Assembly: GCA_027491315.1 (NCBI GenBank)
Contig: JAIXWL010000006.1
Coordinates: 1-64,000 of the forward strand
Source of the DNA: Cytophagaceae bacterium
GTDB taxonomy: Bacteria; Bacteroidota; Bacteroidia; Cytophagales; Spirosomataceae
Direction of reading: 5' to 3'
DNA length: 64,000 bases
In this document: piece after piece, positions 36,218-45,372 of the stretch
Layout: the number at the start of each line of letters is the position of its first letter
Position numbering within the stretch: the stretch's first letter is position 1
Notes under the pieces: model-generated
Told to the model about the DNA's origin: nothing
Seen by the model: the letters and a program-made list of their open reading frames with translations, nothing else
The model's database searches: none
Translations under genes and position numbers: made by a program

Positions 36218-37573
36218 CTAGAATTTTTGAATCAATTCCTGCAAAGAAAGCAATTCTTGTTCTCCACTTTCCATATTTTTTAGATTCAATTTATTTTGCA
36301 GTAATTCTTGTTCTCCAAGAACCGCCACGTAGGGAATCTTCTTTTTGTCAGCAAATTCAAAGGGCTTTTTAATTTTTCCCATTTCAGGATAAATTTCAGA
36401 TGGAATACCTTGCCTACGAAGTTCATTGACGTATTGAAAGGCTTGAGTTTGCCCTTCTTCATCAAAATAGGCGAATAATACCTTAGAACCACTGACGGGG
36501 ATATTGGGGAAAAGATTCAAAGCGTCCATGACATCTATCATACGCTCAATACCAAATGATAAACCTACTCCTGACATATTAGGTAAACCAAAATCAGTAG
36601 TAAGGTTGTCATATCGACCTCCACCAGCTATGGATCCAAAAGGAATATCAATAGCCTTTCCTTCAAATATTAAGCCAGTATAATAACTTAAGCCACGAGC
36701 AAGGCGATAGTCAAACACAATATTGGTATTATCAAAGCCATTCTGTTGGATAAACTTCAATACATCCTCAATTTCTTTGATACCGGCTAGACCTAAATCA
36801 TTGCCATTAAAAAATGCTCTAAGTCTATCTATTTTAGCTAAATTATTTCCTTCAAATACGATCAAATCAGCAAGAACCTGGCACTGATCTAATGAAAATC
36901 CTTTATCGGCTAATTCCTTTGATACGGCCTCCCAACCAATTTTATCTAATTTATCAATGGCCACAGCAAAATCCATAAAATGATCGGTCATGCCAATAAC
37001 GTCGACCACCCCAGCTAGCACTTTTCGTGAATTGATTACAAGATTTGCTTTCAGATGAAGAGAACTAAATATAGCTTGGAATAATGTGATTAATTCCGCT
37101 TCATTTAATAAAGAATTAGACCCAATGATATCGGCATCGCATTGGTAAAACTCCCGATAACGACCTTTTTGTGGTCTGTCTGCTCTCCACACGGGTTGGA
37201 TTTGATAGCGTCTAAAAGGAAAAGCCAAATCATTACGATTCATGGATACAAAGCGAGCAAAGGGAACGGTTAAGTCGTAACGTAAGCCTTTTTCACTGAC
37301 CTTATATGTAAACTTTTTACTTCCTTCTTGGAAATCTTGCTCACTTAATTTGGAAAGATAGTCTCCGGAATTAAGAATTTTAAATAACAATTGATCACCT
37401 TCATCACCGTATTTACCAGTCAAGGTAGACAAATTCTCTATGGCAGGTGTTTCAATGGATTGAAAACCAAATTGTTCAAAATGCTTCCTAATGATATTGA
37501 AAACATAGTTTCTCTTGGCCATTTCTTTGGGACCAAAATCTCTTGTACCTCTTGCGTTACTGGGCTTTTGCAT
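36218..37573 (-). CDS. hisS: histidine--tRNA ligase
   Basis: A 451-residue class II synthetase. Visible are the start ARGTRDFGPKEMAKRNYVF, motif 2 VWRADRPQKGRYREFYQCD, the histidine-specific block GLSYYTGLIFEG, motif 3 GGGRYDNL and GVGLSFGIERM, and a C-terminal anticodon-binding domain. I chose ATG 37573; the frame extends to a TTG at 37588, which is a poor start and adds only five residues. Confidence 0.96.
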   Translation of the reverse strand: MQKPSNARGTRDFGPKEMAKRNYVFNIIRKHFEQFGFQSIETPAIENLSTLTGKYGDEGDQLLFKILNSGDYLSKLSEQDFQEGSKKFTYKVSEKGLRYDLTVPFARFVSMNRNDLAFPFRRYQIQPVWRADRPQKGRYREFYQCDADIIGSNSLLNEAELITLFQAIFSSLHLKANLVINSRKVLAGVVDVIGMTDHFMDFAVAIDKLDKIGWEAVSKELADKGFSLDQCQVLADLIVFEGNNLAKIDRLRAFFNGNDLGLAGIKEIEDVLKFIQQNGFDNTNIVFDYRLARGLSYYTGLIFEGKAIDIPFGSIAGGGRYDNLTTDFGLPNMSGVGLSFGIERMIDVMDALNLFPNIPVSGSKVLFAYFDEEGQTQAFQYVNELRRQGIPSEIYPEMGKIKKPFEFADKKKIPYVAVLGEQELLQNKLNLKNMESGEQELLSLQELIQKF

Positions 37574-37611
37574 AATTTCAAAAAACAAATTTAATTAATC
37601 GAGCCTTATTA

Positions 37612-37642
37612 TTTGATTAATAAACGATATTTCGTATTTTTG
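37612..37642 (+). promoter_or_regulatory. consensus promoter of the 47-residue protein gene
   Basis: TTTG (37612-37615), 19 bp, TATTTTTG (37635-37642). This is the full consensus with optimal spacing. The predicted leader is only about 15 nt. Confidence 0.75.
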
Positions 37643-37662
37643 CACACCAAATTTATCAAGAC

Positions 37663-37806
37663 ATGGCCGTAACTAGACTAAAACGTAAAGACAGAAGAAA
37701 TCACGCAGTAGCGAATAATAAAGTATCTGCTATCAAAATTTTAAAGCAGAGACCGATTATCAAATTGGTAGATGTAGAAGAAATCAAAGCAAGTTTCGCT
37801 AAATAA
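37663..37806 (+). CDS. small basic protein, unknown (47 residues)
   Basis: A 47-residue protein beginning MAVTRLKRKDRRNHAVANNK and ending EEIKASFAK. Fifteen of its residues are Lys or Arg, most of them in the first 34, so it may bind RNA or DNA. It has no cysteine and no hydrophobic segment. The frame is tight between a consensus promoter and a perfect terminator, with a 15-nt leader and a 19-bp tail. This is strong evidence that it is a real, well-expressed gene. I do not recognise the family; a ribosome- or nucleoid-associated role would fit its size and charge but is inference. Confidence 0.8.
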   Translation: MAVTRLKRKDRRNHAVANNKVSAIKILKQRPIIKLVDVEEIKASFAK

Positions 37807-37825
37807 GCATTATTTCAGTAAAGAG

Positions 37826-37850
37826 AAACCGGTATATACCGGTTTTTTTT
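37826..37850 (+). terminator. terminator of the 47-residue protein gene
   Basis: AAACCGGTATATACCGGTTT is a perfect 20-bp palindrome followed by five more T, giving a stable hairpin and T-tract. Confidence 0.92.
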
Positions 37851-37893
37851 TATCCAAAAATTGCTGTAATTTGATTTTCTAAATCCATTATAC

Positions 37894-38649
37894 ATGAAAA
37901 AAATCACTCTTTTTTGCACAGCTATCTTAGCAGCAGGTGCATTTAGCTTACAAGCACAAGATCATCGTTTCATCGAAGAAAATCCAACCAAACCAGACAA
38001 AACCGAATTTTGGGATCCTGAAGTTCGTGTAGTTAATCCTGGTAAAATACCTTCAGATGCCATCTTTTTATTTGATGGTAAGAATTTAGATAATTGGGAA
38101 ACCGTTAAAGATGGCAGCCCTGCTAAATGGAAAGTTGAAGATGGTGCCATGACCGTTGTTAAAGGTGCTGGTAATATTTCAACCAAGCAAAAATTCACAA
38201 ATTATCAGTTACATATTGAATGGCGCTCCCCTATTGAACCTGAAACGTTGAAAAGTCAAGGAAAAGGAAATAGTGGTATTTTCATGCAAGGAATGTATGA
38301 GGTTCAAGTTTTGAATTCTTATCAAAATAGAAGTTACCGAAATGGGCAAGCTGGTAGTATTTATAAACAATCTGCTCCGTTGGTGAATGCGACTTCACCT
38401 ATGGGAGAATGGAACACGTACGATATCATTTATACAGCCCCAAAATTTACCATCAACGGAGGAATTGATACTCCTGCTTACGTAACTGTCATACATAATG
38501 GCATTGTAGTACAAAATCATACTAAAATTCAAGGTACAACTGAGTACATTGGACAGCCTAAAAATCCAGTGCATGGTGCAGGACCAATCAGTTTACAAGA
38601 CCATGGAAATCCAGTTAGTTTCCGCAACATTTGGATTCGTGAAATGTAA
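37894..38649 (+). CDS. secreted DUF1080 protein (3-keto-disaccharide hydrolase type)
   Basis: A 251-residue protein with a signal peptide (CTAILAAGAFSLQAQ, cleavage near residue 21) and a DUF1080 domain. The domain is a concanavalin-like beta sandwich: AIFLFDGKNLDNWETV, QLHIEWRSP, GNSGIFMQGMYEVQVLNSYQ and GPISLQDHGNPVSFRNIWIR. Members hydrolyse 3-keto-glycosides or bind glycans in the periplasm. It is alone, not beside a glucoside dehydrogenase. Confidence 0.92.
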   Translation: MKKITLFCTAILAAGAFSLQAQDHRFIEENPTKPDKTEFWDPEVRVVNPGKIPSDAIFLFDGKNLDNWETVKDGSPAKWKVEDGAMTVVKGAGNISTKQKFTNYQLHIEWRSPIEPETLKSQGKGNSGIFMQGMYEVQVLNSYQNRSYRNGQAGSIYKQSAPLVNATSPMGEWNTYDIIYTAPKFTINGGIDTPAYVTVIHNGIVVQNHTKIQGTTEYIGQPKNPVHGAGPISLQDHGNPVSFRNIWIREM

Positions 38650-38668
38650 TTTTTAATTCATTCTTTCG

Positions 38669-38705
38669 GGGAAGGTTTTTCTTAGAAAATACCTTCCCTT
38701 TTTTT
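38669..38705 (+). terminator. terminator after the DUF1080 gene
   Basis: GGGAAGG (38669-38675) pairs with CCTTCCC (38692-38698), extended inward by an A/T stem with one mismatch, and is followed by seven or more T. It ends six bases before the next start codon. Confidence 0.85.
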
Positions 38706-38710
38706 ATCCT

Positions 38711-39475
38711 ATGAAATATTTCATTAGTTGGATTTTACGTAATATTCCCAGAAAATACATTCAGTTGGTCGCTCACCAATTATTAAAAATATACAGTATT
38801 TTTCTAAAAGGAAATAAAGTCCACTGCCCAATCTGCCAAGAAAATTTCTCAAAATTCCTTCCCTATGGAAGGTTACAACCCAGGGAAAATGCACTTTGTC
38901 CGTCTTGCCTAAGTCTAGAAAGACATCGTTTGATGTATCTATTTTTACAAAAGGAAACCAGTTTTTTTCAAAGTCAACCTAAGTTATTGCACATAGCACC
39001 CGAATATTGCTTCATTGATCGTTTTGAAAAGCTTTTAGGGGATAATTACATTACAGCTGATATTGAGTCTCCCTTAGCTAAAGTTAAGATGGATTTACAT
39101 CATATACCCTTTGAGGACAACAGTTTTGATGCTGTCTTTTGTAACCACGTATTAGAACATGTTAAAGATGATGTACGTTGTATGCAAGAAATTCGTCGCG
39201 TTTTAAAACCTGATGGATTTGCCTTATGTCAAAGTCCGCAACGCTTAGATTTACCTACAACGTATGAAGATGCCAGCATTACGGATCCCAAAGAAAGAGA
39301 AATACACTTTTTGCAAGATGACCATTTACGTATTTACGGTCGGGACTACGGCACACAATTAGAAAAATCTGGATTTCAGGTAAATCCAATCAATATGATT
39401 GAAAAAATAGGTTTAGAGGAAAGTAAAAAAATGGCCTTGCCTTTAGGAGAAATCATTTATTTATGTCGTAAATAA
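38711..39475 (+). CDS. class I SAM-dependent methyltransferase with N-terminal zinc-ribbon-like cysteines
   Basis: A 254-residue protein. Two cysteine pairs, CPICQENF and CPSCLSLERHR, lie near residues 38-66 and could bind zinc. The methyltransferase domain follows: LLHIAPEYCFIDRFEKL (motif I region), then DLHHIPFEDNSFDAVFCNHV with the acidic loop and EIRRVLKPDGFALCQSP, typical of the Methyltransf_11 group. Substrate unknown. The start is 5 bp after the terminator. pepP starts 4 bp later. Confidence 0.88.
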   Translation: MKYFISWILRNIPRKYIQLVAHQLLKIYSIFLKGNKVHCPICQENFSKFLPYGRLQPRENALCPSCLSLERHRLMYLFLQKETSFFQSQPKLLHIAPEYCFIDRFEKLLGDNYITADIESPLAKVKMDLHHIPFEDNSFDAVFCNHVLEHVKDDVRCMQEIRRVLKPDGFALCQSPQRLDLPTTYEDASITDPKEREIHFLQDDHLRIYGRDYGTQLEKSGFQVNPINMIEKIGLEESKKMALPLGEIIYLCRK

Positions 39476-39479
39476 TTAT

Positions 39480-40775
39480 ATGAGATACGAAGCACTTCCA
39501 GCCCGGCTGTACATCAACAACCGTCAAAAATTAATCAAACAACTAGCACCAAAATCCATGGTGCTTATATTCTCTAACGATATCATGCCCACCAATGCGG
39601 ATGGCAGCATGGGATTTAAGCAAAACTCTGATTTACTGTATTTATCTGGATTAGATCAAGAAGAGACTATTCTATTATTATATCCAGATGCACCAGAAGA
39701 GCATTTAAAAGAAATTGCTTTTGTTAGAGAAACCTCTGAATTGATATCCATTTGGGAAGGACATAAATTCACTAAAGAAGAAGCCGCGTCGATTTCAGGA
39801 ATTAAGAATATACAATGGAATCAACAATTTGAGGCTATTTTACAAACTTTGGTATATACAGCTGAAAACATCTATTTGATTGACAATGAACACATTAGAA
39901 ATATTTCATTCGTAGAAACCCAAAATGCTCGTTATACAAAAAATCTTCAAGCAAAATATCCAACCCATAGCTTTAAGCGATTAGCTCCCATTACGAATAC
40001 CATTCGTATGAAGAAAGAGCCCGAAGAGCTACAAGCCATGCAAAAGGCCATAAACATCACGGAATCCGCTTTTAGGAGGGTATTGAATTTCACCAAACCT
40101 GGTGTTGGAGAATATGAAATTGAAGCCGAATTTATTCATGAGTTTATACGACTTAAGGGAGATGGATTTGCCTATACGCCCATTATTGCATCTGGAGCCA
40201 ATGCTTGTGTTTTACATTATATTGAAAACAAGGAGATTTGCCATGACGGAGATTTAATTCTTCTTGACGTGGGTGCTGCATACGGAAATTACAATGCCGA
40301 TATGACTAGAACAATACCTGTCAATGGTCGATTTAGTCCACGTCAAAAGGAGGTTTACTTAGCTGTTCATGATGTGTTAAATTTTGCAAGTCAACTGATG
40401 TGTCCCACTATTTATTGGGTTGATTATCAAAAAGAAGTAGAAAGGTATATGGAGGGAAAATTGATTGACTTAGGTCTATTTTCCAGAGCTGACATTGAAA
40501 AACAAGATAAAAATGCCCCATTATTCAAAAAGTATTTCATGCACGGAGTAGCCCATCATTTGGGTTTAGATGTGCATGATGTTTGGGATAAGTATAAACC
40601 TTTTGAAGCTGGCATGGTTTTAACTTGTGAGCCAGGTATATATATTCGTGAGGAGGGATTGGGAATAAGACTTGAAAACAATCTACTGATTACTGAGAAC
40701 GGGACAGACAATTTGATGAAACACATTCCGATAGAATGGGATGAAATTGAAACCATCATGCATTCAGGAAAATAA
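39480..40775 (+). CDS. pepP: Xaa-Pro aminopeptidase (M24B)
   Basis: A 431-residue metallopeptidase that removes an N-terminal residue next to proline. The N-terminal domain is of the aminopeptidase P kind (LIFSNDIMPTNADGSMGFKQ with DLLYLSGLDQEE). The pita-bread catalytic domain shows ILLDVGAAYGNYNADMTRTI with the metal aspartates, HGVAHHLGLDVHD, LTCEPGIYI and GLGIRLENN with the metal His and Glu residues. Cytoplasmic. Confidence 0.94.
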   Translation: MRYEALPARLYINNRQKLIKQLAPKSMVLIFSNDIMPTNADGSMGFKQNSDLLYLSGLDQEETILLLYPDAPEEHLKEIAFVRETSELISIWEGHKFTKEEAASISGIKNIQWNQQFEAILQTLVYTAENIYLIDNEHIRNISFVETQNARYTKNLQAKYPTHSFKRLAPITNTIRMKKEPEELQAMQKAINITESAFRRVLNFTKPGVGEYEIEAEFIHEFIRLKGDGFAYTPIIASGANACVLHYIENKEICHDGDLILLDVGAAYGNYNADMTRTIPVNGRFSPRQKEVYLAVHDVLNFASQLMCPTIYWVDYQKEVERYMEGKLIDLGLFSRADIEKQDKNAPLFKKYFMHGVAHHLGLDVHDVWDKYKPFEAGMVLTCEPGIYIREEGLGIRLENNLLITENGTDNLMKHIPIEWDEIETIMHSGK

Positions 40776-40841
40776 TCAGGCAATTTGCCATTTAATTAGC
40801 TAATAAATAGCTTTTCATGTGGATAGCCAAGTGGTCTTAGC

Positions 40842-40872
40842 TATATTTGTAAGATGGAAATATACTTTCCAT
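40842..40872 (+). promoter_or_regulatory. lepA promoter -7 box and 5' hairpin
   Basis: TATATTTG (40842-40849) matches TAnnTTTG. Five bases later ATGGAAA-TATAC-TTTCCAT (40854-40872) forms a perfect 7-bp hairpin at the likely transcript start. The leader to lepA would be about 125 nt. The remaining 204-bp gap (40776-40979) shows no gene. Confidence 0.45.
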
Positions 40873-40979
40873 TTTATTGAAATTTAAAATAATTAGTTTG
40901 TCTTCTAGACACATTGAATATACCCTTTGCTTTTGGTAGGTAATCTAACCATGACCTAGGTAAAACATAGATTAAATAA

Positions 40980-42767
40980 ATGAAAAACCTTCGTAATTTT
41001 TGCATCATCGCCCATATTGACCACGGAAAAAGCACCTTGGCAGATCGATTGATTGAATTCACGAATACAGTACAAAAGCGAGATATGATGAATCAGCTTT
41101 TGGATGATATGGATTTGGAGAGGGAACGAGGAATAACCATTAAGTCTCATGCTATTCAAATGCAATATCCCAAAGATGGCGAGGTTTATACATTTAATTT
41201 AATTGATACCCCAGGCCACGTGGACTTCTCCTATGAAGTATCTCGTTCCATTGCTGCTTGTGAAGGCGCTTTATTAATTGTTGATGCTTCGCAAGGAATT
41301 GAAGCTCAGACTATTTCTAATTTGTATTTGGCCATCAATCATGATTTAGAAATTATCCCTGTTTTAAATAAGATTGATTTACCAGGCGCCATGCCAGAGG
41401 AGGTATCAGATCAAATTATTGATTTAATTGGTTGCAAAAAAGAGGATATCATTCATGCTTCTGGTAAAGAAGGAATAGGTATACAAGACATTTTGGATGC
41501 AGTAGTAACACGCATTCCAGCACCAAAAGGAAATCCAGAAGAACCATTACAAGCTTTAATTTTTGATTCAACTTTCAATTCCTATCGTGGTATTGAAGTT
41601 ATTTTCCGTGTTTACAACGGTGAAATTCGAAAAGGAGATCGAGTTAAATTCATGAATACTGGAAAAGAGTATTATGCCGATGAAATTGGAACATTAGGTC
41701 TAGAGCAGGAACCAAAATCTATTATTAAAACAGGTGATGTAGGTTATTTAATTTCTGGTATTAAAGAAGCTAAAGAAGTCAAGGTTGGAGATACGATTAC
41801 CCACGTAGCGAATCCATGTAAATCGGCCATTCAAGGTTTTGAAGAAGTAAAACCCATGGTTTTTGCGGGTATTTATCCCGTAGAAACCTCAGAATTTGAG
41901 GATTTGCGCGATGCCATGGAGAAATTGCAATTAAATGATGCTTCATTGGTTTGGGAACCTGAAACTTCCATGGCATTAGGCTTTGGTTTTCGTTGTGGTT
42001 TCCTAGGCATGTTGCACATGGAAATTGTCCAGGAGCGCTTAGAACGTGAATTTGATATGACCGTAATAACGACGGTGCCATCTGTAAAATTCAAAGTATT
42101 AACTACCGCCAATGAAGAATTATGGGTCTCTGCTCCTAGCGATTTACCTGAACCTAATTTAATTAACATCATTGAGGAGCCTTACATTAAGGCTCAAATT
42201 ATTACCAAATCAGAATACACAGGAGTTATTATGAGCTTGTGTATGGATAAACGTGGTATTTTAATTAATCAAATATATTTAACCACGGATCGAGTAGAAT
42301 TAACTTTTGATATGCCTTTGTCAGAAGTAGTATTCGACTTCTTTGATCGTTTAAAGACTATTTCTAGAGGATATGCCTCTTTAGATTACGAATACAAAGG
42401 TTATGAACCTGGAAACATGGTTAAATTAGACATCATGTTAAATGGGGAAAAAGTAGATGCTTTATCGGCCATTGTTCATCGTGATAAGGCTTATGATTGG
42501 GGAAAAAGATTATGTGAAAAATTACGTGAATTATTACCAAGACAACAATTTGAAATAGCGATACAAGCTGCTATTGGTCAAAAGATTATAGCTCGTGAAA
42601 CAGTAAAAGCATTACGCAAAGACGTATTAGCTAAATGCTACGGAGGAGATATTTCACGTAAAAGAAAATTATTGGAAAAACAGAAAAAGGGTAAAAAGAG
42701 AATGCGTCAAGTGGGTAATGTAGAAATTCCTCAAGAGGCATTTATGGCAGTTTTAAAATTAGATTAA
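40980..42767 (+). CDS. lepA: elongation factor 4
   Basis: A 595-residue translational GTPase with full G motifs: [35 protein letters not shown] and NKIDLPGA. Domains II, III and V follow, with [17 protein letters not shown], and the LepA-specific C-terminal domain with [16 protein letters not shown] and [20 protein letters not shown]. It back-translocates or remodels stalled ribosomes. Long leader with its own promoter. Confidence 0.97.
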   Translation: MKNLRNFCIIAHIDHGKSTLADRLIEFTNTVQKRDMMNQLLDDMDLERERGITIKSHAIQMQYPKDGEVYTFNLIDTPGHVDFSYEVSRSIAACEGALLIVDASQGIEAQTISNLYLAINHDLEIIPVLNKIDLPGAMPEEVSDQIIDLIGCKKEDIIHASGKEGIGIQDILDAVVTRIPAPKGNPEEPLQALIFDSTFNSYRGIEVIFRVYNGEIRKGDRVKFMNTGKEYYADEIGTLGLEQEPKSIIKTGDVGYLISGIKEAKEVKVGDTITHVANPCKSAIQGFEEVKPMVFAGIYPVETSEFEDLRDAMEKLQLNDASLVWEPETSMALGFGFRCGFLGMLHMEIVQERLEREFDMTVITTVPSVKFKVLTTANEELWVSAPSDLPEPNLINIIEEPYIKAQIITKSEYTGVIMSLCMDKRGILINQIYLTTDRVELTFDMPLSEVVFDFFDRLKTISRGYASLDYEYKGYEPGNMVKLDIMLNGEKVDALSAIVHRDKAYDWGKRLCEKLRELLPRQQFEIAIQAAIGQKIIARETVKALRKDVLAKCYGGDISRKRKLLEKQKKGKKRMRQVGNVEIPQEAFMAVLKLD

Positions 42768-42812
42768 TCAAATATTTTTACATAATAGTTTTCGAAACAG
42801 GCTTGTAAAGCT

Positions 42813-42820
42813 TAATTTTG
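42813..42820 (+). promoter_or_regulatory. -7 element of the E2 gene
   Basis: TAATTTTG matches TAnnTTTG perfectly. It overlaps the region that would encode the longer N-terminus (from 42818), which supports the later start at 42839 with a leader of about 13 nt. Confidence 0.5.
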
Positions 42821-42838
42821 AATTTTAAAAATAAGATA

Positions 42839-44446
42839 ATGGCTGAAGTAATTAGAATGCCCAAGATGAGCGATACCATGATTGAAGGTGTGATCGCGAA
42901 TTGGCTAAAGAAAGAGGGTGATGTAATCAAGTCTGGTGACATTATTGCTGAGGTGGAAACCGATAAGGCAACCATGGAATTGGAAAATTATGAGGATGGA
43001 ACATTATTATATATTGGAGTCAAAGTAGGCGAAGCTGTTCCTGTAGATGGAATCATTGCTATTGTGGGTACTCCAGGAGAAGATTATTCAAGTTTATTAG
43101 CTGGCGCACCAGCTGCTCCTGTGGTTGTGGAAGCGAGTCCGGCACCCTTAGCAGAAGCAGCACCTGCTGCGCCAATCGCACCGGTAGTTGATCTTAGTGC
43201 TATCCCGGCAAAAGCTGTGAGGATGCCAAAAATGAGTGATACCATGGTGGAAGGTGTCATTGCTAAATGGTTAAAGAAAGTTGGCGATGTAGTTAAATCA
43301 GGTGATATTATTGCTGAGGTTGAAACTGACAAAGCTACCATGGAATTAGAAAACTATGAAGATGGTACTATCTTATACATTGGAGCAAAAGAAGGCGAAG
43401 GTGTTATAGTGGATGGTATCATCATGATTGTTGGTGAGCCAGGAACTGATTTCCAGCCATTATTACAACAAGCATCTGCCCCAGTAGCTTCGGCTCCAGC
43501 GCCAGTTGTAGTATCAGCTCCAGCTCCAGTAAAAGAAGCACCTAAAGCTGTAGAAACAAAAGCGACAGCATCATCTGGTATTCAAGCTGATTCAAAAGGT
43601 GGAATTATTAAAGCATCCCCCTTAGCTAAAGCCTTGGCTAAGGAAAAAAATATCAATTTAAATTGGTTGCAAGGAACAGGTGAAGGTGGAAGAATTACTA
43701 AATCGGATGTAGAAAACTACAAACCAAGTGCTGGAGGTGCCACAGGTAATTTCATCTCAGGGGAAGAAAGTTTTGAAGATATTCCAAATAGTCAAATGAG
43801 AAAGACAATCGCTCGTCGTTTGTCAGAATCTAAATTCAGTGCTCCTGAGTTTTATTTAACCATGGAAATTAACATGGATAAAGCGATGGAAGCACGTGTA
43901 AGTATGAATGAAGTTTTACCTGTTAAAATTTCATTTAACGACATGGTTATCAAAGCAGTTGCTTTATCCTTAGTAAAACATCCGAAAGTTAACTCCTATT
44001 GGATGGAAGATAGAATCCGTGTAAATAAACATGTTCACATTGGTATGGCAGTAGCAGTAGAAGATGGACTTTTAGTACCGGTTATTCGTTTTGCTAGTGA
44101 AAAATCCATTGCTCAAATCTCTGCAGAAGCTAAAGAATTAGGAGGAAAAGCAAAGAACAAACAATTACAACCTAAAGATTGGGAAGGTAATACATTTACT
44201 GTCAGCAATTTAGGCATGTTTGGTATCGATCAATTTACGTCTATTATTAACTCACCAGAATCATGTATTTTGGCTGTAGGTGGAATTAAAGAAACAGTAG
44301 GTGTAAAGAATGGACAGTTCTACGCTACCAATATTATGAAGTTAACTTTAACTTGTGATCATCGAGTGGTAGATGGTGCAACGGGTGCTGCGTTTTTATT
44401 AACTTTAAAACAGTATCTAGAGGATCCCATTAAGATGTTTATCTAA
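42839..44446 (+). CDS. pdhC: dihydrolipoamide acetyltransferase (E2) of pyruvate dehydrogenase
   Basis: A 535-residue E2 with two lipoyl domains (about 1-75 and 126-200), each with the lipoylated lysine in VETDKATME. An Ala/Pro linker, a peripheral-subunit-binding domain (SPLAKALAKEKNINLNWLQG and GRITKSDVENY) and the catalytic domain follow, ending with the active-site histidine in LTCDHRVVDGATGAAFL. It moves the acetyl group to CoA. The two lipoyl domains are nearly identical, a recent internal duplication. E1 and E3 genes are not adjacent. Confidence 0.95.
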   Translation: MAEVIRMPKMSDTMIEGVIANWLKKEGDVIKSGDIIAEVETDKATMELENYEDGTLLYIGVKVGEAVPVDGIIAIVGTPGEDYSSLLAGAPAAPVVVEASPAPLAEAAPAAPIAPVVDLSAIPAKAVRMPKMSDTMVEGVIAKWLKKVGDVVKSGDIIAEVETDKATMELENYEDGTILYIGAKEGEGVIVDGIIMIVGEPGTDFQPLLQQASAPVASAPAPVVVSAPAPVKEAPKAVETKATASSGIQADSKGGIIKASPLAKALAKEKNINLNWLQGTGEGGRITKSDVENYKPSAGGATGNFISGEESFEDIPNSQMRKTIARRLSESKFSAPEFYLTMEINMDKAMEARVSMNEVLPVKISFNDMVIKAVALSLVKHPKVNSYWMEDRIRVNKHVHIGMAVAVEDGLLVPVIRFASEKSIAQISAEAKELGGKAKNKQLQPKDWEGNTFTVSNLGMFGIDQFTSIINSPESCILAVGGIKETVGVKNGQFYATNIMKLTLTCDHRVVDGATGAAFLLTLKQYLEDPIKMFI

Positions 44447-44459
44447 ACAGAGATAATGG

Positions 44460-44492
44460 CAAGCCTCGAAAATTTCGGGGCTTGTCTATTTT
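44460..44492 (+). terminator. terminator after pdhC
   Basis: CAAGCCTCGAAA and TTTCGGGGCTTG form a 12-bp stem with one T-G wobble, followed by a TCTATTTT tail just before hisG. Confidence 0.75.
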
Positions 44493-44498
44493 AGGAAA

Positions 44499-45371
44499 AT
44501 GACAAATATGAGCAATACAAATATTAGAATCGCAGTACAGAAATCAGGTAGACTGAGTGACGATTCATTGAAGTTATTTAAAGAATGTGGAATTAAATTT
44601 GAATCTGGCGGCTCTAAGTTGCGCTCTATTTCAAGTAATTTCCCTATTGAGTTTTTGTTTTTACGCGATGACGATATCCCAGGATATGTGGAAGATGGTG
44701 TGGCAGATTTGGGCGTTATTGGCTTAAACGTTTTGGAAGAGAATCGGAAGGATGTAGAAATTGTCAAGGAATTAGGATTTTCTAAGTGTCGTTTATCATT
44801 GGCCATTCCTCGAAATGAAGTTTATACTGATTTAAGCTATTTTGAAGGTAAAAATATAGCTACCTCCTACCCAAATTTGACGAATTCATTTCTGAAATCT
44901 CAAGGGGTTTCTGCTCATACTCATGAGATTTCTGGTTCCGTAGAAATTGCGCCGAGTATTGGTTTGGCTGAAGGAATCTGTGATATTGTATCAACTGGTG
45001 GAACGTTATTAAGTAATGGTTTAAAAGAAGTAGCCGAAGTGTTTAAAAGTCAGGCGGTACTAATTGCTAATAAATCATTAACTACAGAGAAGAAAAGTAT
45101 TTTAGACAAACTTACATTTCGCATTGATTCAGTACAAAGAGGACAAAATGCCAAATATGTTGTTTTAAATGCCGAAGAAAAGAATTTAGATAAAATTATA
45201 GCTTTGTTACCTGGAATGAAATCACCTTCTCGAGTGCCATTAGCAGAAAAAGGTTGGTATTCATTACACTCGGTAATTTCTGAAAATGATTTTTGGGAAA
45301 TCATTGAGTCTCTACGAGAAGCAGGAGCACAAGGTATCTTAGTTTTACCTATTGAGAAAATGATTCTTTAG
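44499..45371 (+). CDS. hisG: ATP phosphoribosyltransferase, long form
   Basis: A 290-residue enzyme that catalyses the first step of histidine synthesis (PRPP plus ATP). It is the long, homohexameric form: residues 5-210 are the catalytic domain (IAVQKSGRLSDDSLKLFKEC, then EIAPSIGLAEGICDIVSTGG with the PRPP site). The C-terminal 75 residues (AEKGWYSLHSVISENDFWEI) are the ACT-like domain that binds histidine for feedback inhibition. ATG 44508 is an alternative start. First of hisG-hisD-hisC. Confidence 0.96.
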   Translation: MTNMSNTNIRIAVQKSGRLSDDSLKLFKECGIKFESGGSKLRSISSNFPIEFLFLRDDDIPGYVEDGVADLGVIGLNVLEENRKDVEIVKELGFSKCRLSLAIPRNEVYTDLSYFEGKNIATSYPNLTNSFLKSQGVSAHTHEISGSVEIAPSIGLAEGICDIVSTGGTLLSNGLKEVAEVFKSQAVLIANKSLTTEKKSILDKLTFRIDSVQRGQNAKYVVLNAEEKNLDKIIALLPGMKSPSRVPLAEKGWYSLHSVISENDFWEIIESLREAGAQGILVLPIEKMIL

Positions 45372-45372
45372 T

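Noticed and set aside
41797-42172. Antisense open frames within lepA
   Set aside because: They lie wholly opposite conserved lepA codons and have no promoter or protein features; they are shadows.
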